From DATBGO01 sp963695645 (GTDB lineage Bacteria; Actinomycetota; Actinomycetes; Streptosporangiales; Streptosporangiaceae): a DNA stretch of 64,000 nt. The stretch spans positions 1-64,000 of the forward strand of contig CAVOHC010000001.1 of NCBI GenBank assembly GCA_963695645.1, written 5' to 3'. Shown here in pieces: positions 8,437 through 16,396 of the stretch. The position numbers and the translations under genes were made by a program. The first letter of the stretch is position 1. Each line of letters begins with the position of its first letter. The notes beneath the pieces are model-generated. The model made no database searches, was not told where the DNA came from, and saw only the letters and a list, made by a program, of their open reading frames with translations.

Positions 8437-10947
8437 GTGTCAGCTGACTACGAGAAAATCCGCGACGAGAACATCGCCCGCTACGGCTGGGACACGGCCG
8501 TGCTGGACCTGCTCGGGCAGCTTTACAGCGAGCGCACCCACTTTATCTTCGAGCTGATCCAGAACGCCGAGGATGCAGGCGCGACAGAGCTGGCCTTCGA
8601 GCTCTTCGGCGATCGCCTGGAGGTGAAGCACGATGGCCGGCCCTTCACGGAAGCCGACGTTCGCGGCGTCTGCGGGGTCGGCAAGAGCGCGAAGTCAGGG
8701 GATCTCACGAAGATCGGCAAGTTCGGCATCGGCTTCAAGTCGGTATACGCGTACACCAAGACCCCGCGCGTCCACAGTTCGGACGAGCATTTCCGGATCG
8801 AGAAGTACGTCCGGCCGTTTTCTGCGGACCCGCTGGATGGGCCGGCGTCCGGGACCCTCTTCGTCTTCCCTTTCGACCATGACACCCACTCCGCGATGAC
8901 AGCCGTCCCGGAGATCGCCGCAGCCCTGAACAAGATCGAGCCCGGCACCCTCCTGTTCCTCAGGAACATCAAACGCCTGCGTATCGGCGGCATTCAGATC
9001 ACTGGCTCGGTCCTTGACCGCGCGGCGGTCAGCCGCACTCCGTCAAGTAGCCACGTCACACTGGTGCAAGGGCGTGGTCGCGGGGACGAGGAGTGGTTCG
9101 TCTGGCACCGCCAGCTCGACGTCCTCGGTCATCCGGTGCACCGGGTCGAGATCGCCTTCGGCGTTCACGCTGCGAACGGCGAACGCCGGCTTGTCAAGCG
9201 TGATGACTCCCCGCTGGTCGTGTTCTTCCCTACGCAGAAGGAGACCTTCCTGGGTTTCTTGATCCAGGGTCCTTACCGGACGACGCCGGCCCGCGACAAC
9301 GTTCCGGAACACGATCCGTCAAACCAGGCGCTGGTGCGGGAAACAGCGGCGCTGCTCGCCGAGGTACTCCGGGAGCTCCGCGATGAGGGGCTCCTCACGG
9401 TGGATGTGCTGCAGGCACTGCCGCTCGACGCCGCGCGATTCCAGCCCGGCACTATGTTCCGCCCGTTGTTCGATTCGGTGCGCGCGGCTCTTGCCCGGGA
9501 TCAGCTCATCCCGTTGGCCGGCGGCGGCTACGGCGCTGCCGGCGAACTGAAACTGGCCCGCGGCGCAGGACTTCGCGAGCTTCTCCGCCCAGATCAGCTC
9601 GGCGTACTGTACGGAGCCGGCCAGCCGCTGGCCTTCGCGCATGAGTCCATCGCGGAAGACCGGACGCCTCTTCTGTGGCGGTACCTGCGAGAAGAGATCG
9701 GCATCGACGAGGTCACGCCCGAAGCCGTGGTGGGGAGAGTCACCCGCGAATTTCTGGTGGCGCAGTCAGACGCGTGGACCAGCCGCTTCTACGGGTTTCT
9801 TTATCAGAATCCCGCTCTGTGGAGGGCGCCGGGATTCCCGGGTGGACAACCAGGGCCCGCGCGAGCAAAGCCGATCATCCGGCTCGAAGATGGCAGCCAG
9901 GTGGCGCCATTTGACTCCAGGGACCGCCCTGCCGCATACCTCCCAGGTCCGGCCGGGACAGGCTTTCCGACGGTACGCCGCGCTGTTGCAGATGTCTCCG
10001 CTGCCCGGCAGTTTCTTGAAGCGCTCAGGTTCACCGAACCGGACGTAATGGCCGAGGTACTGGAGAACGTCCTTCCCCGGTACAGCGGCCTGGAAGTCGC
10101 GGATCTGGACACGGCGCAGCACGAGGCTGATCTTGAATGCGTCTCGCGCGCGCTGGCAGAGTCGGCCGCCGGCCGGCGGCAAGGGCTTCTCGAGCAACTA
10201 CAGCAAACAGCCTTCCTCATCGGGGAGAACGCCGGAACGGGTGAGCGGCGCTTTATGACGCCGGCCATGTTGTACCAGCGGACCAAGGAGCTTGAGAGTT
10301 ACTTCGACGGGAACCCGGACGCCTGGTTCGCCGACGATGCCTATGGGCCGTGGCTGGTCCAGTTGCGCGGCATGGGTGTCCGGGAAAAAGCTGAGCTTCA
10401 CGCCCGAGACGCGGATCAGCTGGGGCATGTAATCATCGCCGACGAATTCGCCCGGCACGAACGCGGCATCGAGGGATTCGATCCGGGGGCGCAGATAGAT
10501 GGGCTGGATTTCGCGTTGCGCCACCCGGGCCATGCCCGGTCAGAATACGTCTGGAATGCCTTGCTCGCCCCGAACCGGCACCTTGTCGCCGGAGTCGTCG
10601 AGAAGTCGGTCCGTCAGGAGTTCGTGGACTCCAGCCGAGAAAACGTCAGATCGGCGATCGGCATGGCGGCGACGGGCGAGGCATGGCTCCCCGGACCAGA
10701 CGGAGTATTCCGCCGGCCAGCCGAGCTCTCGCTTGATGACCTGCCGCCGACGTACAAGCGGGATGAGGTGCTGGCGAAAGCCCTGCGCATGACCCAGTCG
10801 GCGGTGGCGGAAGCAAGCCGTCAACTCGGGATTCCGCCGGAAGTCCTGCTGGGCCTGAGCGCATACCCGGACCTGGTAGCCACCATTGAGCTCGAGCTCA
10901 GGAACCGGGCAGCCGCCGGCCAAAGTCAGTCCCGTCCGGCCGGGTGA
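8437..10947 (+). CDS. Sacsin-like GHKL (HATPase) protein, large orphan ATPase
   Basis: An 836-residue protein with an N-terminal GHKL ATPase of the sacsin/Hsp90-like type: FELIQNAEDAGAT (N-box, E39/N43/D46), a HDGRPF G1-like turn at about 65-70, and GKFGIGFKSVY (G2 lid) at about 94-104. No histidine-kinase dimerisation domain, MutL domain or DUF3883 nuclease-like domain is recognisable in the remaining ~650 residues, which are mainly alpha-helical. GTG 8437 is chosen for its GGAGG Shine-Dalgarno (ATGGAGG). Bacterial sacsin-type ATPases are poorly studied; some sit in defence loci, others may be chaperone-like. It stands alone, and its 3' end overlaps the convergent STAS gene by 22 bases. Confidence 0.8.
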   Translation: MSADYEKIRDENIARYGWDTAVLDLLGQLYSERTHFIFELIQNAEDAGATELAFELFGDRLEVKHDGRPFTEADVRGVCGVGKSAKSGDLTKIGKFGIGFKSVYAYTKTPRVHSSDEHFRIEKYVRPFSADPLDGPASGTLFVFPFDHDTHSAMTAVPEIAAALNKIEPGTLLFLRNIKRLRIGGIQITGSVLDRAAVSRTPSSSHVTLVQGRGRGDEEWFVWHRQLDVLGHPVHRVEIAFGVHAANGERRLVKRDDSPLVVFFPTQKETFLGFLIQGPYRTTPARDNVPEHDPSNQALVRETAALLAEVLRELRDEGLLTVDVLQALPLDAARFQPGTMFRPLFDSVRAALARDQLIPLAGGGYGAAGELKLARGAGLRELLRPDQLGVLYGAGQPLAFAHESIAEDRTPLLWRYLREEIGIDEVTPEAVVGRVTREFLVAQSDAWTSRFYGFLYQNPALWRAPGFPGGQPGPARAKPIIRLEDGSQVAPFDSRDRPAAYLPGPAGTGFPTVRRAVADVSAARQFLEALRFTEPDVMAEVLENVLPRYSGLEVADLDTAQHEADLECVSRALAESAAGRRQGLLEQLQQTAFLIGENAGTGERRFMTPAMLYQRTKELESYFDGNPDAWFADDAYGPWLVQLRGMGVREKAELHARDADQLGHVIIADEFARHERGIEGFDPGAQIDGLDFALRHPGHARSEYVWNALLAPNRHLVAGVVEKSVRQEFVDSSRENVRSAIGMAATGEAWLPGPDGVFRRPAELSLDDLPPTYKRDEVLAKALRMTQSAVAEASRQLGIPPEVLLGLSAYPDLVATIELELRNRAAAGQSQSRPAG

Positions 10948-11279
10948 CTGCCGCTGCGTGCTCTGGCGGCTGTGGCTGCTTCCAGGCAGGGGTAGATGGA
11001 GACCAGCCGATCGAGCCCGCGGAGGCTCAGCACGCGCTGCACGATCTGGGCGGATACCACCAGCCGCAGGTCCGTTCCGCTGACGACGGCACGCTTGTGC
11101 GCACGCACCACTGCATCCGTGCCTGCGTTATCGCACGAGAGCGTCGCGGTCATGTCAGCGACCAGCGTCTTTGCGCCGCGGTTGATGACCGATAGCAGTT
11201 CTTCGCGAATCTGCCCGGCATTGGACAGGTCGATCTGCTCCGGAAGCGCCACCACCGCCTGCTTGCCCGTCCACTGCAC
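10926..11279 (-). CDS. STAS-domain anti-sigma-factor antagonist-like protein
   Basis: A STAS domain protein of about 117 residues. It shows QAVVALPEQIDLSNAGQIRE at the N-terminus, a central ADMTATLSCDNAGTDAVVR and a C-terminal VLSLRGLDRLVSIYPCLEAA. The usual D-S-x-G phosphorylation motif reads D-N-A-G, so the phosphorylatable serine is absent and a classic partner-switching cycle is doubtful. Start uncertain: the frame is open to ATG 11612, but the extra 111 codons have low third-position GC and no domain, so GTG 11279 is preferred; a GTG near 11397 is another option. Its 3' end overlaps the convergent ATPase gene. Confidence 0.7.
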   Translation of the reverse strand: MQWTGKQAVVALPEQIDLSNAGQIREELLSVINRGAKTLVADMTATLSCDNAGTDAVVRAHKRAVVSGTDLRLVVSAQIVQRVLSLRGLDRLVSIYPCLEAATAARARSGSHPAGRD

Positions 11280-11590
11280 CGGGTAGATGTCGTTGAACGC
11301 GGCACCGGTCCGCGCAGGCCCGGCAGGTGGTGGGTAGCTGGATAACTGCGGTCGCGCAGGGGGCGAGTGATGAGTAGTGGAACGCTGAGGCACCTTGGGT
11401 CCGATCCGGCCATAACTGGCCGTGCCGCCCGGGTCTGGAGCGACGCGGTCATCTGCACCCTGGTTTTGGCCTGTAGGGGATTGGCGGATGCTCCCCGTTA
11501 ACCGACCATACGCCTTACGCTCGTCATCGGATAGCGTCAGGTTAACCCTGCCGTTCTGATGGGAAATACGCGCATTGGCGCGACTGCTGG
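11280..11590. other. Gap upstream of the STAS gene
   Basis: 311 bp with noticeably lower third-position GC than the neighbours in every frame. No gene is supported. It probably contains the STAS gene promoter, or the poorly conserved N-terminus if translation starts at ATG 11612. Confidence 0.35.
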
Positions 11591-12007
11591 CTAGCGGACC
11601 TTGTTGAGCCATCGTCGCTGCCAGGGGGTTTCGGCCGCCCGCCGATGGTAGTTGCTGCGGACCCAGGTAAGTGCTTCGCGCGGGGTGAGACCGTCAAGGA
11701 TGGCCAGTGCTGCGAGAGCGGTTCCGGTGCGGCCGATGCCACCGCGGCAGGTGACTTCGACGCGCTCGCCTGCGTGCGCGCGGCGGTGGGCTTCGCGGAG
11801 GGCGTCCAGTGCGTCGTCCCGGTCGGCGGGGATCCAGAAGTCAGGCCAGCGGATTTGCCGGTAGGGCCAGTCCGGGACCGGTCCGCGGGCCAGGATCACA
11901 GTGAAGTCGGCGGGACTGGCCGGATTGCTCAGGGACCGGCCGCGGATTCGGGCTCCGCTGGGCAGGGTGACCAGCCCGGTGCCGTCCAGCCAAGCGGTAC
12001 CGGTCAC
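11591..12007 (-). CDS. Dual-specificity / tyrosine protein phosphatase-like protein
   Basis: A 138-residue cysteine phosphatase. The P-loop CRGGIGRTG (CX5R) lies at about residues 92-100, preceded by VEVT, and the general-acid region WPDFWIPADRD lies about 30 residues earlier, as in the actinobacterial family often annotated protein-tyrosine phosphatase. It should dephosphorylate phosphotyrosine, phosphoserine or another phosphomonoester. GTG 12007 is chosen because the fold begins VTGTAWLDG; a TTG at 12094 would run into the upstream region of the divergent small membrane gene. Its stop lies 21 bases inside the longest possible STAS frame. Confidence 0.8.
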   Translation of the reverse strand: MTGTAWLDGTGLVTLPSGARIRGRSLSNPASPADFTVILARGPVPDWPYRQIRWPDFWIPADRDDALDALREAHRRAHAGERVEVTCRGGIGRTGTALAALAILDGLTPREALTWVRSNYHRRAAETPWQRRWLNKVR

Positions 12008-12105
12008 GTCTGGTCGCTGCCCGGGGTGCGGATGGCAGGCAGACTGGTACCAGTATTGCCACGCGCGTGCGCGGCAAGGCTGAGCGATTATCAAAGGAGG
12101 GCCAC

Positions 12106-12381
12106 ATGAGTCCTGAAACCGCGGCGGCCGGCCGGTCCTCCGCCAGGATGATCGCCGTTGTCATCCTGGTCATCATCGCCATCCTGGCGATCATTGCCGG
12201 CATCATGTATTTTGCGGAGCCAGCGAAGTCGCTGCCCAGCATCCTGGGCACCATCACCCAGCCGGCGTCCCGGGCCGACAAACATCGCCCCGCCCGCGGC
12301 GCGGTCGCCCTCGTCGTAGGTGTGATCTGCCTGGTGGCGGCATGGTTCGTTGGCAGAGGCGGCTCGTCGTCACACAGCTAG
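12106..12381 (+). CDS. Small membrane protein (two TM helices)
   Basis: A 91-residue protein with one strong membrane segment (about residues 15-37, VVILVIIAILAIIAGIMYF), a short soluble loop and a second helix around residues 66-82. ATG 12106 has a near-perfect Shine-Dalgarno (AAAGGAGG, seven bases upstream), so translation here is well supported although the function is unknown. It resembles small actinobacterial membrane proteins found near stress genes. Confidence 0.72.
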   Translation: MSPETAAAGRSSARMIAVVILVIIAILAIIAGIMYFAEPAKSLPSILGTITQPASRADKHRPARGAVALVVGVICLVAAWFVGRGGSSSHS

Positions 12382-12498
12382 GCCGCCTCGGGATGAGCGA
12401 GGCCGCGATCGGGGCCAGCGCGGCGGTTCTGCGGTCGGTATGGTTCCCTGGCGGCGCCTGCTGGCCGGGGGCGGCTTCTGGGAAGGAGGTGCGGCGCC

Positions 12499-13164
12499 AT
12501 GGCAGGAGCAGTGATAGTCGGGACAGGCCCGGGCATCGGCACGTCCGTCGCCCGCAGGTTCGGCGCTGGCGGAATGCGGATCGGGCTCATCGCGCGTTCC
12601 CAGCCGAGCATTGATCTCGCACGAGCGGCACTGGCCGCATCAGGGGTTGATGCGGTCGGTGCTATCGCCGACGCGGCACAGGACACCGAGCTCATAGCGG
12701 CACTCGATGCCCTCGTCGGGGAGCTCGGCGCTCCAGAGGTGCTCGTCTATAACGCAGGATTGATCCAGCGCGACCGGCCGGGGCAGCTGAGCCAGCAACA
12801 GCACCTCACCGCGTATGCCATCAACGTCCTCGGCGCCCTGGCATCGGCTGCCCACCTAGCGCCCGTCATGGCCGAGGCGGGCGGCGGCACGATCCTGCTG
12901 ACCGGCGGGGTGCCCGACCCCGACCCCGCGGCTACCAGCTTGTCGCTGGGCAAGGCGGGCGTACGCGCGCTCACGGTGCTGCTCGCCAAGGAGTACGGGC
13001 CTTCGGGCATCCACGTCGCGACGGTCACCGTCGGCGGTGCCGTAGCGCCCGGGGGCAGGTTCGATCCCGACCGTATCGCCGAGCTTTACTGGCGCCTACA
13101 CGCTCAGCCCGTTGAAGCCTGGAAGCACGAGGTGGTCTACGCAGGGGAGCCGGCCGCCGCGTAG
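12499..13164 (+). CDS. SDR-family oxidoreductase lacking the catalytic tyrosine
   Basis: A 221-residue short-chain dehydrogenase/reductase. The cofactor loop GTGPGIG is at residues 8-14 and NAG is present in LVYNAGL. At the active site the serine-containing ILLTGG is followed by SLSLGKAGVRAL, where the YxxxK motif reads LxxxK, so the catalytic tyrosine is missing. It may therefore bind NAD(P)(H) without ordinary dehydrogenase activity, or use a variant mechanism. ATG 12499 has an AGGAGG-like site (GGAAGGAGG) eight to twelve bases upstream. It appears monocistronic. Confidence 0.82.
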   Translation: MAGAVIVGTGPGIGTSVARRFGAGGMRIGLIARSQPSIDLARAALAASGVDAVGAIADAAQDTELIAALDALVGELGAPEVLVYNAGLIQRDRPGQLSQQQHLTAYAINVLGALASAAHLAPVMAEAGGGTILLTGGVPDPDPAATSLSLGKAGVRALTVLLAKEYGPSGIHVATVTVGGAVAPGGRFDPDRIAELYWRLHAQPVEAWKHEVVYAGEPAAA

Positions 13165-13194
13165 GCCGACATGGCCTTGCGGCCCCGGGCTCGC

Positions 13195-13566
13195 TCAGGT
13201 GCTGCCGAGCACCCGCAGTAGCACGACCCGCCGCGTGTGGACTGCTGCCTCAATGACGGCCGCAAGCTCGTCGTCGCGTAGTTCCTCGGCGGTCTGCACC
13301 AGTATGACGAGCGGCCCACCATCGGCAGCGGCTCGCCTGATCACGAGCCTGACCTGCTCGGCCTCCCGTGACAGCGCCTCTGGCGACAGGACGGACAGGA
13401 CTACCTCGCCCGCTGAAGGCGGCAGGATCCGGCCCTCCGCGTCGGCGGGCAGCCGCTCGATCACTACCCGGCCGCCGGAGACGGCCAGCGGCGGATCCTC
13501 GCGAACTTGACGGTCCACCGCGCTGTCACGCGGCAGCTGGATGATGAGTGCGACTTCGTCAGCCAT
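13195..13566 (-). CDS. Conserved hypothetical protein
   Basis: A 123-residue soluble alpha/beta protein beginning MADEVALIIQLPRDS, with alternating hydrophobic strands (VVLSVLSPEAL, PLVILVQTAEEL, RRVVLLRVLGS) suggestive of a Rossmann-like or dehydratase-small-subunit-like fold. No catalytic motif is recognisable. It is convergent with the SDR gene, 30 bp apart. The coding call rests on strong third-position GC and the absence of a better frame. Confidence 0.6.
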   Translation of the reverse strand: MADEVALIIQLPRDSAVDRQVREDPPLAVSGGRVVIERLPADAEGRILPPSAGEVVLSVLSPEALSREAEQVRLVIRRAAADGGPLVILVQTAEELRDDELAAVIEAAVHTRRVVLLRVLGST

Positions 13567-13714
13567 CGCTGGAGCATAGCCTCGCCTGACCGTTATGTAT
13601 CACGGACTGCCGTTGCCGGCACCTCCGGAACGCGGTCGGCGTCCGTGGCTGCGGCGTCGCTGACGCGGGGCGGGCTGTCCGTAGAATGATGGCCACGGCT
13701 CAGAAGGGTGAGTA

Positions 13715-14605
13715 ATGCGCCGAGTCCTGCCTACCCTCGCCGTTGCCGCTTTTCTCGCCACCGTGATCGCCGGCTGTTCGGTGCCGGTGATGACCGGGTC
13801 CTCGGTCGCGCGGCACGGCGGGCCGCCGGCCAGCTACTACCTGGCGCTGGGCGACTCGTTGTCGCAAGGTGTCCAGCCAGACTCCTCGGGTGCCAGTACC
13901 GAGACCCGGGAGGGTTACGCCGACAAGCTCTACGCCGCGCTACGCAACAACCATCCCGGCTTGCAGCTGGTGAAGCTCGGCTGCCCGGGTGCGACCACCG
14001 TTACCATGATCAGCGGCGGGACCTGCTCCTATGCCGGCGGGTCACAGCTAGCAGCTGCGGTCAGATTCCTGCACGCGCAGCGGGGCCGGGTGCCGCTGAT
14101 CACCATCGACATCGGCGCTAATGACCCCGCGTCCTGCGGTGCCCTGCGCTCTGCCGCCGAGCTGGCATCCTGCGTCGTCAGGTCCATCCCGGACGCTGCC
14201 GCCAATCTCGCGAAGATCTTGGCGAGGCTCCGCCAGGCCGCTGCGGGTGCCCGCATCATCGCGATGAACTACTACCTCCCCGCCCTCGCCGACTGGCGCG
14301 ACGGCCTCACCGGCGAAGCGCTCGCGCGGCTCAGCGAGCTGGCCGCCATCGGCTACAACATCCTGCTGACCAAGGTCTACCAGGCGTTCGACGTCCAGAT
14401 CGCCGACGTGTTCACCGCCTTCCATACCGCGGACTTCGCCGATCGCAGGGCCGTGCCGGGGCTCGGCACGCTGCCGCGCAATGTTGCCGCGATCTGCCAA
14501 TGGACCTGGGAATGCGCGGCGCCCCCACGCGGGCCGAACGAACACGCCAACCAGGCTGGCTACGCAGTGATAGCCCGCGCCTTCCTCGCCGCCGGTGCTC
14601 GTTAA
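13715..14605 (+). CDS. SGNH/GDSL hydrolase lipoprotein
   Basis: A 296-residue exported lipoprotein. The signal peptide ends in the lipobox VIAGC (Cys at about 21). The SGNH blocks follow in order: GDSLSQG (nucleophile serine, about residue 48), the glycine in GCPGATT, the asparagine in IGAND, and a C-terminal NEHANQAGYAVIA with the histidine. It is likely an extracellular esterase or lipase acting on acyl groups of lipids or cell-wall polymers. ATG 13715 follows AGAAGGGTGAG. It appears monocistronic. Confidence 0.87.
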   Translation: MRRVLPTLAVAAFLATVIAGCSVPVMTGSSVARHGGPPASYYLALGDSLSQGVQPDSSGASTETREGYADKLYAALRNNHPGLQLVKLGCPGATTVTMISGGTCSYAGGSQLAAAVRFLHAQRGRVPLITIDIGANDPASCGALRSAAELASCVVRSIPDAAANLAKILARLRQAAAGARIIAMNYYLPALADWRDGLTGEALARLSELAAIGYNILLTKVYQAFDVQIADVFTAFHTADFADRRAVPGLGTLPRNVAAICQWTWECAAPPRGPNEHANQAGYAVIARAFLAAGAR

Positions 14606-14770
14606 GCCGCGGGGCCGTCAGCGCGGCATGAGCCAACATGCCCGTCCCTGTTGACCGCGGTTACTCTGCGCGTCCTGGTTTCTGCCGGGAGCGGCCAGTG
14701 CGGCACGATGCGGTCTGTGGACCGGGTTTCCGGCGTGGGCCCGTGGACAGCCCAGCGCTGAACACGGCCT

Positions 14771-14800
14771 GATCGAGCTATATCCCGATCGAGCTATATC
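14771..14800. repeat. Two 14-bp direct repeats upstream of padR
   Basis: GATCGAGCTATATC occurs at 14771-14784 and again at 14787-14800 (16-bp period), followed 31 bp later by a TATATC-containing palindrome. The shared ATATC core suggests a multi-site operator or promoter region for the padR-DUF1707 operon. Confidence 0.6.
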
Positions 14801-14831
14801 TTGTCTAGCTGCAGGTGGTGCCATAAGCTGT

Positions 14832-14841
14832 CGATATATCG
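14832..14841. promoter_or_regulatory. Palindrome, probable PadR autoregulatory operator
   Basis: Perfect 10-bp palindrome CGATATATCG centred about 37 bp before the padR start. PadR-family repressors commonly bind AT-rich palindromes in their own promoters, so autoregulation is inferred from position and symmetry only. Confidence 0.5.
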
Positions 14842-14873
14842 TGATCGTATCGCTAAGGTGCGGGAGCAGCAGG

Positions 14874-15602
14874 ATGCCGACAGCTGGCTCGTGGGCCGGG
14901 GACTTCGATCCTCGTCCGTTCGAAGTGTTCGACTGCCTGGGCGACTTGCTCGGCCAGGTCCACCGCGCCGTCGGCAGGATCTCGGCCGTGCATAGCCGCG
15001 GCATGCGTGACAGTCCGCGGGACCGGGGTTTCGGCAGGCCGAGAGGTCCCAGGCAGTGGGGCGGCGGCTTCGGCGGGTCATCGGGCGCCTGGTGGCCAGG
15101 CGCGCCCGGCTCACCCGGATCGTCGCGGGGCCCTAAGGCCGGCCGAGGCGACGTGCGCGCGGCAATCCTCGCTGTGCTGGCGGAGGGCCCGCGCAACGGT
15201 TACCAGATCATGTCCGAGATCGAAGAACGCAGCGGCGGCGCCTGGCGGCCCAGCCCGGGCGCGGTCTACCCGGCGCTGGCCCAGCTCGCCGATGAGGGCC
15301 TGATCGCCGGTGAGGAGTCCGGTGGCCGGCGCACGTTCAGCCTCACTGACGCGGGCCGTGCGTATGTGGAGCAGCATCCCGAGATGGCTCGCGGCGCCTG
15401 GGAATCGGCGGCGCAGCAGGAGGCCTGGCAGGTGCCCGGCCTGTTCGCGGTGGCCGCCAGGCTCGGCGGCGGCATCGTGCAGATGGCCCACGGGGGCACG
15501 CCTGAGCAGGTCCGCGCCGCGGAACAACTGCTGGAGCAGACCCGGCGCAGGCTGTACCAGATCCTGGCCGACGACGTGAGCGGCGAGCAGGGCGAAGAGT
15601 AG
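14874..15602 (+). CDS. PadR-family transcriptional regulator
   Basis: A 242-residue regulator. After a Gly/Pro/Arg-rich N-terminal extension of about 90 residues, it has a PadR winged helix: GDVRAAILAVLAEGPRNGYQIM, SPGAVYPALAQLADEGLI, then a short C-terminal coiled-coil region (EQVRAAEQLLEQTRRRLYQIL). It should bind operator DNA and repress until a ligand or stress signal arrives. ATG 14874 has GGAGCAG upstream. It is the first gene of an operon with the DUF1707 gene 15 bp downstream, a common actinobacterial pair. The palindrome and direct repeats upstream are its likely binding sites. Confidence 0.88.
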   Translation: MPTAGSWAGDFDPRPFEVFDCLGDLLGQVHRAVGRISAVHSRGMRDSPRDRGFGRPRGPRQWGGGFGGSSGAWWPGAPGSPGSSRGPKAGRGDVRAAILAVLAEGPRNGYQIMSEIEERSGGAWRPSPGAVYPALAQLADEGLIAGEESGGRRTFSLTDAGRAYVEQHPEMARGAWESAAQQEAWQVPGLFAVAARLGGGIVQMAHGGTPEQVRAAEQLLEQTRRRLYQILADDVSGEQGEE

Positions 15603-15617
15603 AAGGCGAGTGGAGCC

Positions 15618-16118
15618 ATGGATGATCGCTTCCGGACTTCGGACGCCGACCGGGACCGTGTCGCTGCGGTGCTGCGTGACCATTTTGCTGAGGGCCGCCT
15701 CACGCCCGAAGAACTGGACGAGCGGCTCACGGCCACACTGAACGCCAGGACCTTCGGTGACCTGCGCGGCGTCCTGGCTGACCTGCCAGGGCCGGCGCCG
15801 GCACCTCGGCAGGACAGCCAGGTTCCGCTACGGATGGCGCCCGCCTGGATACCCCTCCGTCATGGGCCGCGGATGCTGCCGCTGGCGGCGCTGGCACTGG
15901 TTGCAGCGCTGCTGATCCCGGGGGCCGGATGGCTCTTCCTGGTGTTCTTCCAGGCTGTCCTGTTGCTCTGGCTAGCGGCCTGCGTGGCCGGGATCTTCGT
16001 GGCGGCCCGGTTCTACCGGCGGATGCGCCGCGACTGGTGGTCTGGCCACTACCACGACAGCCGCCAGGGCTGGCCCGTCGGCTACACCCGCCGCCAGTAC
16101 GGATACTGGCGCTCGTGA
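15618..16118 (+). CDS. DUF1707 (SHOCT-like) membrane protein
   Basis: A 166-residue protein. Residues 1-55 form the DUF1707 domain (FRTSDADRDRVAAVLRDHF, EGRLTPEELDERL, ARTFGDLRGVLADLP). A proline-rich linker and two adjacent membrane helices follow (about 88-134), with a basic, tyrosine-rich tail. DUF1707 is thought to be a protein-interaction domain related to SHOCT. It lies 15 bp after padR, so it is probably the regulator's main co-transcribed target. Confidence 0.85.
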   Translation: MDDRFRTSDADRDRVAAVLRDHFAEGRLTPEELDERLTATLNARTFGDLRGVLADLPGPAPAPRQDSQVPLRMAPAWIPLRHGPRMLPLAALALVAALLIPGAGWLFLVFFQAVLLLWLAACVAGIFVAARFYRRMRRDWWSGHYHDSRQGWPVGYTRRQYGYWRS

Positions 16119-16210
16119 CCGGCGCCGCGCCGCAGCGGCATGGCTAGCGACCGCAGGCTCTTCCCGGCCAGGCGCTGGCATGTCGGCCTAGGAATCATTC
16201 CGGCGATCAG

Positions 16211-16236
16211 ATCTCGCGCCGCGGATGGCGCGAGAT
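16211..16236 (+). terminator. Terminator after the padR operon
   Basis: Perfect inverted repeat ATCTCGCGCC-GCGGAT-GGCGCGAGAT (10-bp arms, 6-nt loop) 92 bp after the DUF1707 stop, followed by GCTGTAAAAG. Confidence 0.65.
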
Positions 16237-16396
16237 GCTGTAAAAGCCACGGACTGGGCGATAGGTTGCACCGAGGGTAATCCGGAGCTGCCGGCGCGGC
16301 GGTCAACTCGATCTGGCATTATCGCGAAGCGTCTCGCAGAAGGCAGACCCCTGCCCTGAGCTGGCGGAGGGGTCTTGTGACGAATGGACTGCAATC

